64,000 bases of DNA. Source: Pelagibacteraceae bacterium AG-404-P07. GTDB taxonomy: Bacteria; Pseudomonadota; Alphaproteobacteria; Pelagibacterales; Pelagibacteraceae. Each line of letters starts with the position of its first letter. Positions within the stretch are counted from its first letter, which is position 1. The stretch covers positions 1 through 64,000 of the forward strand of contig QCJE01000002.1 of NCBI GenBank assembly GCA_003216235.1, in the 5' to 3' direction. A program made the position numbers and the translations under genes. The notes beneath the pieces were generated by a model. That model had not been told where the DNA came from and did not search any database. It saw only the letters and a program-made list of their open reading frames with translations. This document shows positions 1 through 8,921 of the stretch, one piece after another.

Positions 1-44
1 ATCAAACTAAGCCCAGTGAAGAAACCTAATATTAGGTATTCCAT
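1..44 (-). CDS. 5' fragment of a membrane protein running off the left edge (MEYLILGFFTGLSL...)
   Basis: Reverse strand ATG at 44-42 followed by an open hydrophobic frame to the window edge, just downstream of the 57-467 gene. Confidence 0.4.
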   Translation of the reverse strand, partial: MEYLILGFFTGLSL

Positions 45-56
45 TTAAGATTAAAA

Positions 57-467
57 TTATTCTGCGTTAGCAGTTAATGTCTTAATCTCTAAAATATTTT
101 CGTTAGGATCTTTTACAAAAAAAGTTTCTTGCTCATACTTGGTGCCTTTAAATCTTAAATAAGGCTCATCATAATATTTTGCACCTTTTTCTTTTAATCT
201 TTTTTTAAGAGTGTCAAAGTCTTTTCTAGATAAATGAACTCCAAAGTGAGGAACAGAAACATTTCCCATATCAACATCATGTCTTTCGTTATCTAGCTTA
301 TGTTCACTTGCGTGAAGAGTTAATTCATTTCCCCAAAAATCAACATCAGCCCATTCTTGAGCAGAGTTATCAAGTCTGCAGCCAAGAGTTTCGCTGTAAA
401 ATTTCTTTGCTATCTCTAAATCTCCACATGGTATAGCTAAGTGGAAACAATTTGTATTTTTGTACAT
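57..467 (-). CDS. VOC/glyoxalase-fold family protein
   Basis: N-terminal FHLAIPCGDLEIAKKFYSETLGC and C-terminal FFVKDPNENILEIK are typical VOC motifs. Confidence 0.85.
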   Translation of the reverse strand: MYKNTNCFHLAIPCGDLEIAKKFYSETLGCRLDNSAQEWADVDFWGNELTLHASEHKLDNERHDVDMGNVSVPHFGVHLSRKDFDTLKKRLKEKGAKYYDEPYLRFKGTKYEQETFFVKDPNENILEIKTLTANAE

Positions 468-550
468 TTTAACCCTCTTTAAATTAAGTATTTGATTACT
501 ATATAAAGTATATACTTTTTTTTATCAACTGTTAGAAAAACCCAAAAAAT

Positions 551-1120
551 ATGAATGATTTTTTACAATCTATAATTGACCGAGATCCTGCGGCAAAATC
601 TAAGTTAAGTTTAATCTTAACTTACCCAGGTGTTAAGGCTATTTTATTTTATAAAATTGCAAATTTTTTTGCTGTTGCTAAATTTGATTTAGTTGCAAGA
701 ATTATTTCTCAATTCGCGAGATTTTTAACAGGAATAGAAATACATCCAAAAGCAAAAATTGGAAAAAATTTATTAATTGATCATGGTATGGGAGTAGTAA
801 TTGGAGAAACTTCAGAGATTGGTGACAATGTTACTATCTACCACAATGTTACTTTAGGTGGAATCGCACCAAGTATTAATTCAAATGACCAAAGAGATAT
901 GAAAAGACATCCAACTTTAGAGGACAATGTTGTTGTTGGGTCTGGTGCACAAATATTAGGTCCTATAACAATAGGTAAAAATTCATTAATTGGATCTAAT
1001 TCAGTAGTAACTAAAAATGTTCCTGAAAAATCTGTTATGGCAGGCATTCCTGCTAAAAAAGTTGGTGATGCTACAAAAGGATTTAAACCTTATGCTGTTA
1101 CTGATGAAGAAAAAGAATAA
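551..1120 (+). CDS. cysE: Serine O-acetyltransferase
   Basis: Left-handed beta-helix hexapeptides, [44 protein letters not shown]; adjacent to cysK. Confidence 0.93.
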   Translation: MNDFLQSIIDRDPAAKSKLSLILTYPGVKAILFYKIANFFAVAKFDLVARIISQFARFLTGIEIHPKAKIGKNLLIDHGMGVVIGETSEIGDNVTIYHNVTLGGIAPSINSNDQRDMKRHPTLEDNVVVGSGAQILGPITIGKNSLIGSNSVVTKNVPEKSVMAGIPAKKVGDATKGFKPYAVTDEEKE

Positions 1121-2121
1121 TGACAAGCATTAGAAATAATTTTATCGACTCAATTGGTAATACCCCTCTTATAAAGTTAAAAGCAGCTTCTGAAATAACT
1201 GGATGTAATATTTATGGAAAAGCTGAATTCTTAAATCCAGGTGGTTCAGTTAAAGATAGAGCTGCATTAGCACTAATCAAAGATGCTCAAGATAAAAAGT
1301 TAATCTCAAAAGGCGGTATTGTTGTTGAAGGTACAGCTGGTAACACTGGTATTGGTTTAGGTCTATTAGGTAATTCACTTGGTTACAAAACAATTATTGT
1401 AATGAATGATAATCAAACTCAAGAAAAAAAAGATACATTAAAAAACTTAGGTGCAGAATTAAAGTTGGTTCCAGCAAAACCTTATAAAGATGATGGGAAT
1501 TATGTAAAGGTTGCTGCAAGGCTGGCTGATGAATTACGACCCTCTAACAACAATGGAGTTGTCTGGGCTAATCAATTTGATAACACCGCTAATGCAAAAG
1601 GTCATTATGAAGGAACTGGAAAAGAAATTTGGGATCAAACTAAAGGTAAAGTTGATGGTTTTGTTTGTTCATCAGGAACAGGCGGAACTATTTCGGGAGT
1701 TAGTAATGCTCTTAAAGAAAAGAATAAAAATATAAAGATCTATTTATCCGATCCAAAAGGTTCTGCTCTTTATAATTATATTAAAAATGGCAAATTGAAA
1801 TCTGAGGGAAATTCAATTACTGAAGGAATTGGCTCTAGTAGAATTACTAAAAATTTTGAAAATGCTAAAATTGATGGCGCTTTCTCAATTGATGATCATG
1901 AGGCTCTCCCTATTCTTTATGATTTAATTCAAAATGAAGGTTTAAGCTTAGGAACAAGCTGTGGAATTAATATTGCAGGAGCAATTAGACTTGGAAAAGA
2001 GTTAGGTCCAGGAAAAACTATTGTCACTATTCTTTGCGACAAGTCAGATAAATACAACTCTAAGATGTTTAACAAATCATTTTTACAAGAAAAAAAACTA
2101 CCTATCCCTAGTTGGCTATAA
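1120..2121 (+). CDS. cysK: Cysteine synthase (PLP-dependent)
   Basis: NPGGSVKDRAAL PLP-lysine motif, EGTAGNTGIGL, SSGTGGTISG; start overlaps cysE stop. Confidence 0.92.
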   Translation: MTSIRNNFIDSIGNTPLIKLKAASEITGCNIYGKAEFLNPGGSVKDRAALALIKDAQDKKLISKGGIVVEGTAGNTGIGLGLLGNSLGYKTIIVMNDNQTQEKKDTLKNLGAELKLVPAKPYKDDGNYVKVAARLADELRPSNNNGVVWANQFDNTANAKGHYEGTGKEIWDQTKGKVDGFVCSSGTGGTISGVSNALKEKNKNIKIYLSDPKGSALYNYIKNGKLKSEGNSITEGIGSSRITKNFENAKIDGAFSIDDHEALPILYDLIQNEGLSLGTSCGINIAGAIRLGKELGPGKTIVTILCDKSDKYNSKMFNKSFLQEKKLPIPSWL

Positions 2122-2126
2122 TATCG

Positions 2127-2165
2127 CATAGCTGCTATGTAACAAAATTGTTACTTTTTTATTTT
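2127..2165 (+). terminator. Probable rho-independent terminator after cysK
   Basis: GTAACA-AAAT-TGTTAC hairpin followed by TTTTTTATTTTAT; an additional CATAG-CTG-CTATG hairpin directly upstream. Confidence 0.7.
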
Positions 2166-2187
2166 ATAATTAATTAATTTAAAATTA

Positions 2188-2232
2188 AATAAAGATTAGC
2201 GGAGATCTTTATTAACCAGATATGGAGATCTT
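2188..2232 (+). promoter_or_regulatory. 5' leader hairpin with duplicated ggagatctt element next to the ribosome-binding site
   Basis: AATAAAGAT-tagcggag-ATCTTTATT stem (2188-2213); second ggagatctt copy abuts the ATG at 2233. Confidence 0.4.
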
Positions 2233-2622
2233 ATGCTAAAAAATATTTTAAAAATCTTTGCCACCTACTGTTTTACAATTTTAATTTCTACCTCATCAAT
2301 TGCTGGTATGAGTGACAACGACAAGTCTAAAGCTTGGGATTGCACTGGTATTTATATGGCTAACTACTTTCTTCCCTCTGGTGAAACATTTGAATACGCC
2401 ATGAAAGAAAAATCAATATCAACTGTCAAGGTCCTTAAAACATATGCTCTTGAAATAGGCATTCCTGAAAAAGAATGGGATGAGGGAGTTAATAAAGCAG
2501 TAGATAAACATTACGGCTCTAAATATGATAAAGCTAAAACCGATAAATGTCATACATTTGTAGAAGCTTTGGTTCCAAATGGAGCTGAAAGAGTCAAAAA
2601 AGTAATTCAAACTTTATATTAA
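2233..2622 (+). CDS. Small exported protein of unknown function, paralog of the next gene
   Basis: Signal-peptide-like N-terminus; WDCTGIYMAN ... DKCHTF shared pattern with 2625-3005. Confidence 0.75.
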   Translation: MLKNILKIFATYCFTILISTSSIAGMSDNDKSKAWDCTGIYMANYFLPSGETFEYAMKEKSISTVKVLKTYALEIGIPEKEWDEGVNKAVDKHYGSKYDKAKTDKCHTFVEALVPNGAERVKKVIQTLY

Positions 2623-2624
2623 TT

Positions 2625-3005
2625 ATGAAAAAAATAATTTTAACTTTATTGTTTGTATTCTTTACATTTTCTGCATTAGCAGATGGTCATTTAAGCAAAG
2701 CAGATAAAGAGAAAACAATAGAATGTACCGGAATTTATTATGCTAATAGCATGATACCCCAAGGAGAGCTTGAATTAGACAAGATTGTTCACTCTTTCGC
2801 AGCTAAAAAGTTTTTAAATTCTTATTTGATAAAGGAAGGTGTTAAGGAAGAAAAACTTAACGAAGAATTATTAAAAGTTGTCGATATTCGTTACGGTAAA
2901 CCATATGAAGAAAAAACAACAAAAAAATGTGATGAATTTATCTTTAAATTAATTTCTGGATCTAAAGATGAAATTAAGAAAATAGCAGAATCAGGAATAT
3001 ATTAA
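2625..3005 (+). CDS. Small exported protein of unknown function, paralog of the previous gene
   Basis: Signal peptide; IECTGIYYAN ... KKCDEF. Confidence 0.75.
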   Translation: MKKIILTLLFVFFTFSALADGHLSKADKEKTIECTGIYYANSMIPQGELELDKIVHSFAAKKFLNSYLIKEGVKEEKLNEELLKVVDIRYGKPYEEKTTKKCDEFIFKLISGSKDEIKKIAESGIY

Positions 3006-3022
3006 TAAACAAGGAGAAAAAA

Positions 3023-3307
3023 ATGGAAAAAGAAATGTTGGTGGTGGCTAAATTAAAAGAAGGTATGTTTGAAAAATTTATGGGATTTATGCAATCACCA
3101 GAGGGCTTAGCAGAAAGAGCTAAAGTTGCAGTAGTAGAAAAAACTATTGGAACGGTAACCCCAGATAAAAGCACTGTAATGTTCAAGATATTTTGTACTG
3201 ATGAACCTGCATTACACAAATTTATTGAAGGAACTGAAGTATCAAAACCTATCATGGATGCTGTTTTAGATAGCTATTCAATCTATGATTTAACAAAAGT
3301 AAAATAG
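3023..3307 (+). CDS. Small uncharacterised protein (possibly dimeric alpha/beta barrel-like)
   Basis: Clear ORF with RBS (aaggag) in operon context. Confidence 0.65.
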   Translation: MEKEMLVVAKLKEGMFEKFMGFMQSPEGLAERAKVAVVEKTIGTVTPDKSTVMFKIFCTDEPALHKFIEGTEVSKPIMDAVLDSYSIYDLTKVK

Positions 3308-3314
3308 GAAAAAA

Positions 3315-3623
3315 ATGAAAGTAATTTACACAAGAACAATGAGAGTAAAAGACGACGGCTTAGGAAAAGCAATGGAAATTGGGAAAGGTTTGGCTGCAGT
3401 TAGAAAAAAACATTATCCTAACCATGATGTCTATTTTTCTTTTCAAATGGGTGGAGACCCAAGAACAATAAGAGAAACTTTAATTGGAACTATGTTTGAA
3501 GGTGATAATGATGCTGACGCTAACATGTCTGCAGATCCTGAATATATAAAACTTTTAGAGCAATTAAAAGAAGTTGCAATAGAAGGGACTATTGAAGACG
3601 AGATTAGACCAATATTCAGTTAA
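3315..3623 (+). CDS. Small uncharacterised protein, possibly ABM/dimeric alpha-beta barrel fold
   Basis: Clear ORF in operon context. Confidence 0.65.
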   Translation: MKVIYTRTMRVKDDGLGKAMEIGKGLAAVRKKHYPNHDVYFSFQMGGDPRTIRETLIGTMFEGDNDADANMSADPEYIKLLEQLKEVAIEGTIEDEIRPIFS

Positions 3624-3635
3624 GGAATTTAAAAT

Positions 3636-4052
3636 ATGATAGAAAAATTTAATGGAATAATTTACTTAGCTGTATTTCTAATTCACTTTATTGGCTTTGC
3701 TTACTATGGATTTAGATGTGTGTTTCAAACACAATCTTTTTTAAATCAATATGGAATGCATGATACAGGTGCTGGGATTGTTAGATTTTTTGGATCTATA
3801 TTTATTGGATCAACTGTAATGGCAATTTATGTAGGTTTCATCAGACCAAATGGTTTAGAGGCTACTTGGGCTTTCTTTAATCTAATATTCTTGCAAAATT
3901 TGTCAGCATTTATAGTTGGTTTTTATAGTACAAAAATAAACAAACTTGGACATACAGATAAAACTTCGGATGAAGCGATTTATGCCCCTTTATTTTTAAC
4001 TATTTTAAGTGCTGTACTTTGTTACGGTTTAGCTGATAAAATATACGTTTAA
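3636..4052 (+). CDS. Uncharacterised integral membrane protein
   Basis: Four hydrophobic segments. Confidence 0.7.
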   Translation: MIEKFNGIIYLAVFLIHFIGFAYYGFRCVFQTQSFLNQYGMHDTGAGIVRFFGSIFIGSTVMAIYVGFIRPNGLEATWAFFNLIFLQNLSAFIVGFYSTKINKLGHTDKTSDEAIYAPLFLTILSAVLCYGLADKIYV

Positions 4053-4067
4053 ATAAAAGGAGGGGTT

Positions 4068-4418
4068 ATGGCAGGAGTAGAAGTAAAATCTTTCGAAAAA
4101 GCAGACGAGGTTAATGATAATTTTAATAACGCAAAAATAGAAGCTGTAAAAGTTGGAAACCAGAGGGTAATGAAACTTACATTGCAACCTGGATGGAAAT
4201 GGTCAAAAGATATTAAACCAACAGTTGGGGGTGATAGCTGTCAAGCAACACATCTTGGTGTAATTGTTTCAGGAGCTGTTTGTGCAAAACATAATGACGG
4301 AACAGAAATAACTTATAAATCTGGAGACGCATATGCTATTCAGCCAGGACACGATGGATGGGTAGTGGGAAATGAACCAGCTATTGTTTATGAGTTTCAC
4401 GGAATGTGGGGTGAATAA
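4068..4418 (+). CDS. Cupin-domain protein
   Basis: THLGVIVSGAVCAKHNDGTEITYKSGDAYAIQPGHDGWVVGNEP resembles cupin motifs. Confidence 0.75.
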   Translation: MAGVEVKSFEKADEVNDNFNNAKIEAVKVGNQRVMKLTLQPGWKWSKDIKPTVGGDSCQATHLGVIVSGAVCAKHNDGTEITYKSGDAYAIQPGHDGWVVGNEPAIVYEFHGMWGE

Positions 4419-4738
4419 TGTCGATATTAAAAAGATACACTGATGCAATAGATAAGAAAGACGAAGCAACTATGAATGAGCTTTTGCATGATGATTTTAA
4501 GTTCACAATGCATAAATCAGGAAATTCTCTTGGAAAAGCTGATGTAATTAAATGGGCAATGAGTGGTGATATAAACCAAGATAAAGCTCGCATCGTGTAT
4601 GAAAATGATGAAGTTGGTGTACATCATTCAATCGTAACTTTTAATGATGGAAATGTGGAAGCTGTAATGGCAGTTTATAGATATAAAGATGGAAAGATTA
4701 CTAGTTTAGAAACTGGTGCTACTCCAATGTCTAAATAA
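4418..4738 (+). CDS. SnoaL/NTF2-like fold protein
   Basis: YTDAIDKKDEATMNELLHDDFKFTMHKSG; start overlaps previous stop. Confidence 0.7.
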   Translation: MSILKRYTDAIDKKDEATMNELLHDDFKFTMHKSGNSLGKADVIKWAMSGDINQDKARIVYENDEVGVHHSIVTFNDGNVEAVMAVYRYKDGKITSLETGATPMSK

Positions 4739-4959
4739 TGTTTTCAAAAAAATATTTTGATTTCATATTCATTTTAATTATGGGTTTTGGCATGAGTTTA
4801 CTAATGACTCTTATAATAACTTATATTAACACTGGAATGGATGACAAGTATATTAATAGATTTTTAAAAGCATGGTCAGTAAGTTTGCCTATAGCAATAA
4901 TAGCTGCACTTGTTCTTGGTCCACCAATCAAAAAATTTGTAGATAAAATTACTAAATAA
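4738..4959 (+). CDS. Small two-TM protein, DUF2798-like
   Basis: Two TM segments with MTLIITYINTGMDDKYINRFLKAWSVSLPIA; start overlaps previous stop. Confidence 0.65.
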   Translation: MFSKKYFDFIFILIMGFGMSLLMTLIITYINTGMDDKYINRFLKAWSVSLPIAIIAALVLGPPIKKFVDKITK

Positions 4960-4974
4960 TAATAATCTTTAATT

Positions 4975-5310
4975 GTGAGTAACATTGTTGCATATATAGT
5001 CCTTATTCTTGCAGTTATTTTAGGTACTGCAGCGAATGGTTTTGCCAAAGGTGCAAATGGTTTTACATTATTAATGCCAAGTTTATTAACGGCAATAACA
5101 ATAGTTGGCTGTATGTTTACATTGTCTATAGTTATGAAAACTATTCCTGTTAGTATAACTTATGCTTCTTTTGCAGGTCTATGTATAATAGCTACAACAC
5201 TTGTTGGAATATATAAATTTAATCAAATACCAGATCTTTATACTATCATTGGTTTGGCTTTGATTATCTCAGGAGTATTGATAGTAAACCTACTTGGTAA
5301 AACAGGTTAA
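4975..5310 (+). CDS. Small multidrug resistance (SMR/EmrE-like) transporter subunit
   Basis: Four TM, IPVSITYASFAGLCIIATTLVGIYKFNQIPDLYTIIGLALIISGVLIVNLLGK; GTG start. Confidence 0.8.
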   Translation: MSNIVAYIVLILAVILGTAANGFAKGANGFTLLMPSLLTAITIVGCMFTLSIVMKTIPVSITYASFAGLCIIATTLVGIYKFNQIPDLYTIIGLALIISGVLIVNLLGKTG

Positions 5311-5314
5311 ATTT

Positions 5315-5650
5315 ATGACAAATTTATCTGGATATATTTTTCTTCTTTTGGCTATCATTCTTGGAATAACTTCTAATGGTTTTTTAAAATCTACTAATGG
5401 ATTTACAAATCTGGGACCAACCATTTTTTGTGCAATTTCAATAGTAGCCTGCATTTTTTGTTTATCAAAAGCTATGAATATTATTCCCGTTGGTTTTACT
5501 TATGCAACATATGGAGGATTGACTATTACTGCGGTCACTTTATTTGGAGTCTTTAAATATAATCAAATACCAAATTTGTATGGAGTCATTGGAATAGCAT
5601 TAATCATTGTTGGTGTAATTTTGCTTAATACACTTGGAAAAACTACTTAG
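5315..5650 (+). CDS. Small multidrug resistance (SMR/EmrE-like) transporter subunit, tandem paralog
   Basis: Strong similarity to the preceding ORF; start moved to ATG 5315 giving the same 111-aa length. Confidence 0.8.
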   Translation: MTNLSGYIFLLLAIILGITSNGFLKSTNGFTNLGPTIFCAISIVACIFCLSKAMNIIPVGFTYATYGGLTITAVTLFGVFKYNQIPNLYGVIGIALIIVGVILLNTLGKTT

Positions 5651-6449
5651 AAACAGGTTTTAAAATTTTGAGCATTTTTTTGTGAAGATTTTTATTTGCT
5701 GAACAAATTATATTTCCAGCTTTTTTCGCATCAAAATTTTTCCAAGTTGTTACTATACCCCCAGCAGATTTAATAATAGGTATCAAAGCATGAATATCCC
5801 AAATTTTATTTCCACATTGTATAACAACATCAAGTTTACCCTCAGCAAAATGAGAGTAACTTAAAGCATCTGAGCAAGGAAATTGCATTCGTTTTAATAT
5901 TTGAGGAATTTTTTTTTGTTGATTTAAGGATAGACTTCCATGAAATGCTGCTGATAATTTCATGTTTGAAAAGATTGCTTTACGATTAACTTTTATTTTT
6001 CTTTTTTTTCCATTATCTGAAACATACGCTGAGTTTAAAGAAGTATTGAAATAATATTTTTTAAGTATTGGGAAATTAGCAAGACCTAAAATAGGATCTC
6101 CTTTGTAATTTAAAGAAATTAAATTACTCCATGTTGGGTTGCCAATAACAAATGATCGCGTTCCATCAATTGGATCAATTACCCAAGAATAGTCACTCTT
6201 TGATTTTTTAAAACCAAATTCTTCCCCTATCACTTGGTGAGTAGGAAATTTTTTATTAATTTCTTTCCTAATAAACTTTTCAAATGCTTTATCCGCACTA
6301 GTTACTGGATCATAACCTCTTCCTTTAAGTTTATTGGATGTTTTAAATGGTTTATTCAATTTAGAATAATAGAATTTAGTTAGTTTTTTAGCCAAACTCT
6401 CAATGAATTTAGAATAAGCTTTATAATCTGAAGATTTTAACATTAGCAC
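5643..6449 (-). CDS. Inositol monophosphatase family protein (possibly histidinol-phosphatase)
   Basis: IGEEFG, WVIDPIDGTRSFVIG, and C-terminal CGNKIWDIHALIPIIKSAGG. Confidence 0.88.
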   Translation of the reverse strand: MLMLKSSDYKAYSKFIESLAKKLTKFYYSKLNKPFKTSNKLKGRGYDPVTSADKAFEKFIRKEINKKFPTHQVIGEEFGFKKSKSDYSWVIDPIDGTRSFVIGNPTWSNLISLNYKGDPILGLANFPILKKYYFNTSLNSAYVSDNGKKRKIKVNRKAIFSNMKLSAAFHGSLSLNQQKKIPQILKRMQFPCSDALSYSHFAEGKLDVVIQCGNKIWDIHALIPIIKSAGGIVTTWKNFDAKKAGNIICSANKNLHKKMLKILKPVSK

Positions 6450-6514
6450 AAGGACTATTACTATTTTATTCCTGTTGATTAAAGCTAAATTTTAAATAAT
6501 GATTTAAATAAATT

Positions 6515-7615
6515 ATGAAAATTGAATTAGAAAATAATAAGGTATTTTTTGAAAATGAGGGATTAAAAAAAGAAATACATCCCTTTTGGCTAAGAGAAAG
6601 AGTAAATGGGGACGACTTTGTAGACAAAGGAACCCAACAAAGATTATTTGATCCAACAGAACTTCAAAAAAACATTAAAATTGACTCAATAAATCAATCT
6701 AATGAATATCTAGAAATTACTTTTAATGACGGAGTTCATACTAAATTGGCAATACAAAATATTCTAAAAGAATTTTCTAATATTAATGATGTGAAATTCA
6801 TTAAAAAAGTTAAATGGGATTCATCGTTAAAAGATTTAAATAATTTCGAATTTAGTGAAAATTTTTTTGAAAATAAAGAAATGTATAAAGCGTTAATAAA
6901 TTTCTATCAATATGGTTTTGTGATTTTTACAAAAGTTCCTACTAAAAATAATTTTATTATCAACTTTGCAAACTCAATTGGAAGTATAAGAAGAACTAAC
7001 TTTGGTGAGTTTTTCAACGTTAAATCTAAGCCAAACCCAAATGATTTAGCGTATACTTCTTTACCACTAGCACCTCATACAGATAATCCATACCGTAATC
7101 CAGTCCCTTGTATTCAAATTTTACATTGTATTGAAAATGAAGTTAGTGGTGGGTTATCAACTTTAGTTGATGGCTTCACAGTTACTGAACAATTAAAAAA
7201 AGATTGTCCTGACTATTATAAAATTTTAACTGAAATAAAAGTAAGATTTCAATTCATAGATCAAAGTGTGGTTTTGGAAGATTGGGCTGAGATGATTCAA
7301 TTAGATGAACTTGGGGAATTTAAACAAGTAAGATTTAGCCCAAGATTAGATTTTGTACCTTTAATGGATAAAGAAAAATTAGATTTATATTATGCTGCAA
7401 GAAAAAAAATATCTGAACTTTATAATTCTAATGATTTTAGAATTGAATTTAAGCTTAAACCTGGTGATTTATTGATGATAGATAACTACAGATTGCTCCA
7501 TGGAAGAACGACCTATGATGCAAATGAAGGAAATCGTTTCCTACAAGGATGTTATATTGATTATGATAGTACAGAGGGAAAATTAAAACATTTGAAAAGA
7601 AAATTTAATTTTTAA
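6515..7615 (+). CDS. TauD/gamma-butyrobetaine dioxygenase-like 2-oxoglutarate oxygenase
   Basis: BBOX-type N-domain (FWLRERV), PHTDNPYRNPVPCIQILHC, LLMIDNYRLLHGRTTY. Confidence 0.85.
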   Translation: MKIELENNKVFFENEGLKKEIHPFWLRERVNGDDFVDKGTQQRLFDPTELQKNIKIDSINQSNEYLEITFNDGVHTKLAIQNILKEFSNINDVKFIKKVKWDSSLKDLNNFEFSENFFENKEMYKALINFYQYGFVIFTKVPTKNNFIINFANSIGSIRRTNFGEFFNVKSKPNPNDLAYTSLPLAPHTDNPYRNPVPCIQILHCIENEVSGGLSTLVDGFTVTEQLKKDCPDYYKILTEIKVRFQFIDQSVVLEDWAEMIQLDELGEFKQVRFSPRLDFVPLMDKEKLDLYYAARKKISELYNSNDFRIEFKLKPGDLLMIDNYRLLHGRTTYDANEGNRFLQGCYIDYDSTEGKLKHLKRKFNF

Positions 7616-8193
7616 GAAATATTTTCAATTTGTTTTTCCGCATCTTTAATTGATTTTTCATAGTCTAAAGCCATCTGATCTGCACAAATAATATCAATTT
7701 TTTCAATTCCAAAAAAATTTAAAATAAATTTTAACCAAGGAGTCAAAAAATCTTCATCACTATTAAGTTTTGTCCCTCCAGAAGTAATTACAAGATAAGC
7801 TCTTTTATTCTTTAAAAGACCTTCTCTTCTACCGTTAGGTTTAAATCTAAAAGTCTCTCCAACCCTTGCGGCCAAATCTGACCATGCTTTTAAGGTTGCA
7901 GGTGGACCATAATTGTAAATTGGTGCTGAAATTATAATCACATCACTTTCCTTAAGCTCTTTAACCAATTGATCTGAGAGTTTAAACATTTTTTTATGGT
8001 TTTCATTTTGATCTTTTTCATCAATATTCATTCCAGATTCTGTTAATCCAGAAACAAAAACCATTTCATCATTTAGATCTCTATAAATTACTTCATCTTC
8101 AGATTTTTTAATCTTATTTAATAATTTTTTTGCTAATGCTCTTGAGGTTGATCCATCTTTTCTGGCACTTGAGTCTATTTGATAAATTTTCAT
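7612..8193 (-). CDS. FMN-dependent NADH-azoreductase/flavodoxin-fold reductase
   Basis: SSARKDGSTSRALAKKLL, APIYNYGPPATLKAWSDL. Confidence 0.8.
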   Translation of the reverse strand: MKIYQIDSSARKDGSTSRALAKKLLNKIKKSEDEVIYRDLNDEMVFVSGLTESGMNIDEKDQNENHKKMFKLSDQLVKELKESDVIIISAPIYNYGPPATLKAWSDLAARVGETFRFKPNGRREGLLKNKRAYLVITSGGTKLNSDEDFLTPWLKFILNFFGIEKIDIICADQMALDYEKSIKDAEKQIENIS

Positions 8194-8200
8194 ATATTAA

Positions 8201-8908
8201 TTATCCAAAATTCTGTAGAAAAGGAAACACATTAAGTAGATAAAAACCTAAAGCTTGTAGTTGATTTGAAATTATTAAGACTCCGGTTATTAATAATATT
8301 ATTCCACCAATTTTTGAAACTTTATTAATATTCTTTTTAAAATTTTTTGAAAATATAAGAAATTTTTGAATTAGATATCCTGATAAGATAAATGGTATAG
8401 CTAAACCAATCGAGTAAAATGATAAAAGTAAAATACCTTGAGCTAAACTTTCTTCGGTTGATGCAAGTACTAAAATTGATCCAAGAATAGGCCCTATACA
8501 AGGTGTCCATCCAAATGCAAAAGCCATACCTATAAAAATTGGACTAAAAAGATTCTTACTAATATTTGTTTGAATTCTTTTCTCGTAATTCAAAAATTTT
8601 AAATTAATAACTCCAATTAAGTGAAGAGATAAAATAATAATAATTAAACCGGCTATTATTCTTAACTCATAAGAATTTTGCAATAAAACTTTTCCTAAAA
8701 AGGTTGAGGCTGCTCCAAAAATTATAAAAACTATAGAAAATCCAATGGTAAACAAGACGATTGGAAATAAATTTACATTTTTTTTTTCAATTAGTTCATT
8801 TAATGAACTGCCTGAAATATAGGAAATATAACCAGGTATAAGTGGTAAAACACATGGAGATAAAAAACTTATTAGACCCGCTCCTAAAGCAATAGTTAAT
8901 TCAATCAT
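8201..8908 (-). CDS. Cytochrome c biogenesis CcdA/DsbD-like membrane protein
   Basis: GLISFLSPCVLPLIPGYISY, GMAFAFGWTPCIGPILGSIL. Confidence 0.9.
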   Translation of the reverse strand: MIELTIALGAGLISFLSPCVLPLIPGYISYISGSSLNELIEKKNVNLFPIVLFTIGFSIVFIIFGAASTFLGKVLLQNSYELRIIAGLIIIILSLHLIGVINLKFLNYEKRIQTNISKNLFSPIFIGMAFAFGWTPCIGPILGSILVLASTEESLAQGILLLSFYSIGLAIPFILSGYLIQKFLIFSKNFKKNINKVSKIGGIILLITGVLIISNQLQALGFYLLNVFPFLQNFG

Positions 8909-8921
8909 TAAATTTTAATAA

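Noticed and set aside
24-37. Perfect palindrome ACCTAATATTAGGT near the left edge
   Set aside because: Falls inside the probable start of a membrane protein gene (MEYLILGFFTG), so it is likely coding coincidence.
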